Notes under the pieces: model-generated
What the model saw: only the letters and a program-made list of their open reading frames with translations
Databases searched by the model: none
What the model was told of the DNA's origin: nothing
Shown: positions 4,572 to 6,219 of the stretch, piece by piece
How positions within the stretch are numbered: the stretch's first letter is position 1
How the letters are laid out: each line of letters starts with the position of its first letter
Translations under genes and position numbers: made by a program
Assembly: GCA_003156615.1 (NCBI GenBank)
Contig: PMHI01000589.1
Coordinates: 5,520 to 11,738 of the forward strand
Direction of reading: 5' to 3'
Length of the DNA: 6,219 nucleotides
Origin: Acidobacteriaceae bacterium
GTDB lineage: Bacteria > Acidobacteriota > Terriglobia > Terriglobales > SbA1

Positions 4572-5840
4572 ATGGCAATCACTGAAATGGACCTTACTGC
4601 CGCCCTCGACATCCGCTGGGTCCGCTCGCAGTTCCCCGCGCTGGCCGAAACCGTCAATGGACACCCCGCCGTCTTCCTTGACGGACCAGGCGGAACGCAA
4701 GTTCCAGAGCGCGTGATTGACGCTATTTCCGACTACCTCCGGCGCGACAACGCCAATACATGCGGCGCCTACGCGACCAGCCGCCGCACCGATGCCATGG
4801 TCGCCGACGCGCGCGCCGCGATGGCGGACTTCCTCAACTGCAATGCTGACGAAATCGTCTTCGGCTCTAACATGACCACGCTGACGTTTGCCATGTCACG
4901 CGCGATTGGCCGTGACCTGGGCCCCGGCGATGAAGTCCTGGTCACGCGTCTCGATCATGACGCCAACGTTTCGCCCTGGCTCGCGCTGGAAGAAAAAGGC
5001 GTTACAGTACGCTGGGCAGAGTTTCACGAAAACGATTGCACCCTCGACCTGGCCGATCTTGCCTCGAAGATCAATGAAAAGACCAAACTGGTTGCGGTCG
5101 GTTACGCGTCGAATTCAGTCGGCACGATCAATCCAGTCAAGGATATCGTTCGCCTGGCGCACGCCGCCGGCGCACTCGCTTATGTGGACGCCGTACACTA
5201 CGGCCCCCACGGACTCATCGATGTCGCCGCGCTCGACTGCGATTTTCTGGTGTGCTCAACGTACAAATTTTTCGGTCCGCACATGGGAGTGCTCTACGGG
5301 AAGCGCGAGCACCTGAAGAGACTGCGTCCCTATAAACTCCGGCCCAACACCGACAGCATTCCCAACTGCTGGGAATGGGGTACGCTGAACCACGAGTGCA
5401 TAGCCGGAATCAAGGCCTGCGTGGATTACTGGGAAGAACTTGGCCGGCACGCGAAACCCGCGATCACAACCCGGCGCGCCGCGATCCTGGCCGCGCACGA
5501 AGCCATTCATGAGCACGAGCGCGCCCTGATGGAAAAAATGATCGCAGGCCTGCTCGCCATCCCCGGCCTGAAGCTGTACGGCATCAGCGACCGGCAACGC
5601 CTCGAGAATCGTTGCGCAACCTTCGCGGTCCGCATCGAAGGCCGCTCGCCTCTGGAACTGGCAACGAAGCTGGGCGAGCGTGGCATCTTCACCTGGGATG
5701 GAAATTACTACGCCCTCAACCTCACTGAAAAGTTGGACGTTGAGCGGCTGGGAGGATTCCTGCGCATCGGCCTGGTGCACTACAACACGATGGAGGAAGT
5801 GGAGCGGTTGCTGGCGGCGTTGCATGAGATTACGGCTTAA
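4572..5840 (+). CDS. PLP-dependent class V aminotransferase, 'cysteine desulfurase-like' (VC1184-type)
   Basis: A cytoplasmic fold-type I pyridoxal-phosphate enzyme of 422 residues, the usual length of the cysteine desulfurase-like VC1184 subfamily. Visible motifs are FLDGPGGTQVP (35-45), GSNMTT (98-103, phosphate contact), LDHDANVSPW (127-136, with the ring-stacking His 129), SNSVGT (180-185), VDAVHYGPH (205-213, with Asp 206 for the pyridine nitrogen), STYKFFGPHMG (229-239, with the Schiff-base Lys 232), GTLNHE (270-275) and RIGLVHYNT (398-406). The region where SufS/CsdA enzymes carry the persulfide-forming Cys (between about 365 and 400) reads GIFTWDGNYYALNL here and has no Cys. Genuine cysteine desulfurase activity is therefore doubtful; a lyase, epimerase or transaminase role is as likely. 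No suf, isc or thiamine genes are nearby. The start is ATG 4572 with GAGGAGA upstream. The last 11 bp overlap the convergent rpiA gene. Confidence 0.92.
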   Translation: MAITEMDLTAALDIRWVRSQFPALAETVNGHPAVFLDGPGGTQVPERVIDAISDYLRRDNANTCGAYATSRRTDAMVADARAAMADFLNCNADEIVFGSNMTTLTFAMSRAIGRDLGPGDEVLVTRLDHDANVSPWLALEEKGVTVRWAEFHENDCTLDLADLASKINEKTKLVAVGYASNSVGTINPVKDIVRLAHAAGALAYVDAVHYGPHGLIDVAALDCDFLVCSTYKFFGPHMGVLYGKREHLKRLRPYKLRPNTDSIPNCWEWGTLNHECIAGIKACVDYWEELGRHAKPAITTRRAAILAAHEAIHEHERALMEKMIAGLLAIPGLKLYGISDRQRLENRCATFAVRIEGRSPLELATKLGERGIFTWDGNYYALNLTEKLDVERLGGFLRIGLVHYNTMEEVERLLAALHEITA

Positions 5841-6219
5841 CCTGCCGCAACTCCTCCACGCGGTCCCCTCGCCCCACCAACACCAACTTCGTCAGCCCGA
5901 CAAACAGCCCATGTTCAACGACGCCTGGAATATTGCTCAAGGTAAGCGCCAGCGCCGGAGGATCGTGAATCTCCCCAAAGCTGCAATCAAGAATCGGGTT
6001 GCCGTTGTCGGTCAGGTAAAGACTGCCGTCAGCCGCCGCGCGCAATTTCGGCGACGCCCCAAGCGACACGATCTTTCTCTCAACTACGGTTCGCGCAAAC
6101 GAAATTACTTCCACCGGCAACGGAAATTTGCCGAGCGCCTCAACCACTTTGCTGGAGTCCGCCACCACCACCATCTTCTTGGAAGCGAACGCGATGACCT
6201 TCTCGCGTGTCAACGCACC
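5830..6219 (-). CDS. rpiA: Ribose-5-phosphate isomerase A, C-terminal part (5' end off the window)
   Basis: Interconverts ribose-5-phosphate and ribulose-5-phosphate in the cytoplasmic pentose phosphate pathway. The frame is open at the right edge and 129 residues are visible, against about 220-235 for complete RpiA, so roughly the first 95-105 are missing. The fragment starts with GALTREK, the end of the KGGGxALTREK active-site loop; the Glu at visible residue 6 corresponds to catalytic Glu103 of E. coli RpiA. GKFPLPVEV, TDNGNPILD and IPGVVEHGLF then follow in family order. The TTG inside GALTREK at 6213 is not the start. The Asp-containing catalytic segment and the lysine of the loop lie beyond the window. 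The stop lies within the 3' end of the convergent aminotransferase gene. The link to the upstream nucleoside genes (ribose-1-phosphate to ribose-5-phosphate) is biochemical only; no phosphopentomutase is present here. Confidence 0.95.
   Translation of the reverse strand, partial: GALTREKVIAFASKKMVVVADSSKVVEALGKFPLPVEVISFARTVVERKIVSLGASPKLRAAADGSLYLTDNGNPILDCSFGEIHDPPALALTLSNIPGVVEHGLFVGLTKLVLVGRGDRVEELRQVKP

Noticed and set aside
1..6219. Mobile element, CRISPR array, tRNA/rRNA or defence system
   Set aside because: No transposase or phage-like protein, no regularly spaced repeats, no tRNA-like cloverleaf and no defence domain was seen on reading both strands.

Overview
The window is GC-rich bacterial chromosome with compact housekeeping genes and short intergenic gaps. 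Codon use looks even throughout, and I see no insertion sequence, phage, CRISPR or RNA gene. The mix of genes suggests a soil-type Gram-negative bacterium, possibly Acidobacteriota: an exported ADGF-like adenosine deaminase, an exported SAM-hydrolase-family protein, a PPOX flavin/F420 protein and a VC1184-type class V aminotransferase. That taxonomic guess is inference from style and content only.

Layout from left to right. Positions 1-477 (+) hold the 3' part of a gene for a zinc-ribbon protein with one C-terminal membrane anchor. A 128-bp gap with a candidate promoter and Shine-Dalgarno sites follows. Next is a two-gene plus-strand unit: a secreted adenosine-deaminase-like amidohydrolase (606-2135), then a purine nucleoside phosphorylase 11 nt later (2147-2995). 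A SAM hydroxide adenosyltransferase (DUF62) family gene with a signal peptide lies convergently on the minus strand (3021-3980). It shares a 109-bp divergent region with a small PPOX-fold protein (4090-4488, +). A class V aminotransferase of the 'cysteine desulfurase-like' type follows (4572-5840, +). Its last 11 bp overlap, tail to tail, the 3' end of a ribose-5-phosphate isomerase A gene (5830-6219, -) that runs off the right edge.

Functional theme. Three neighbouring genes fit consecutive purine-nucleoside steps: SAM to adenosine (DUF62 family), adenosine to inosine (deaminase), and inosine to hypoxanthine plus ribose-1-phosphate (phosphorylase). RpiA could then handle the pentose after conversion to ribose-5-phosphate. 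The first two proteins carry export signals while the phosphorylase does not, so the route would be split between envelope and cytoplasm with nucleoside uptake in between. The deaminase-phosphorylase pairing is well supported by spacing. Linking DUF62 and RpiA to it is a hypothesis.

The most unexpected non-coding signal is a perfect 9-bp stem, 7-nt loop hairpin followed directly by six T residues (721-751). It looks like an intrinsic terminator but sits inside the 5' part of the deaminase coding sequence.
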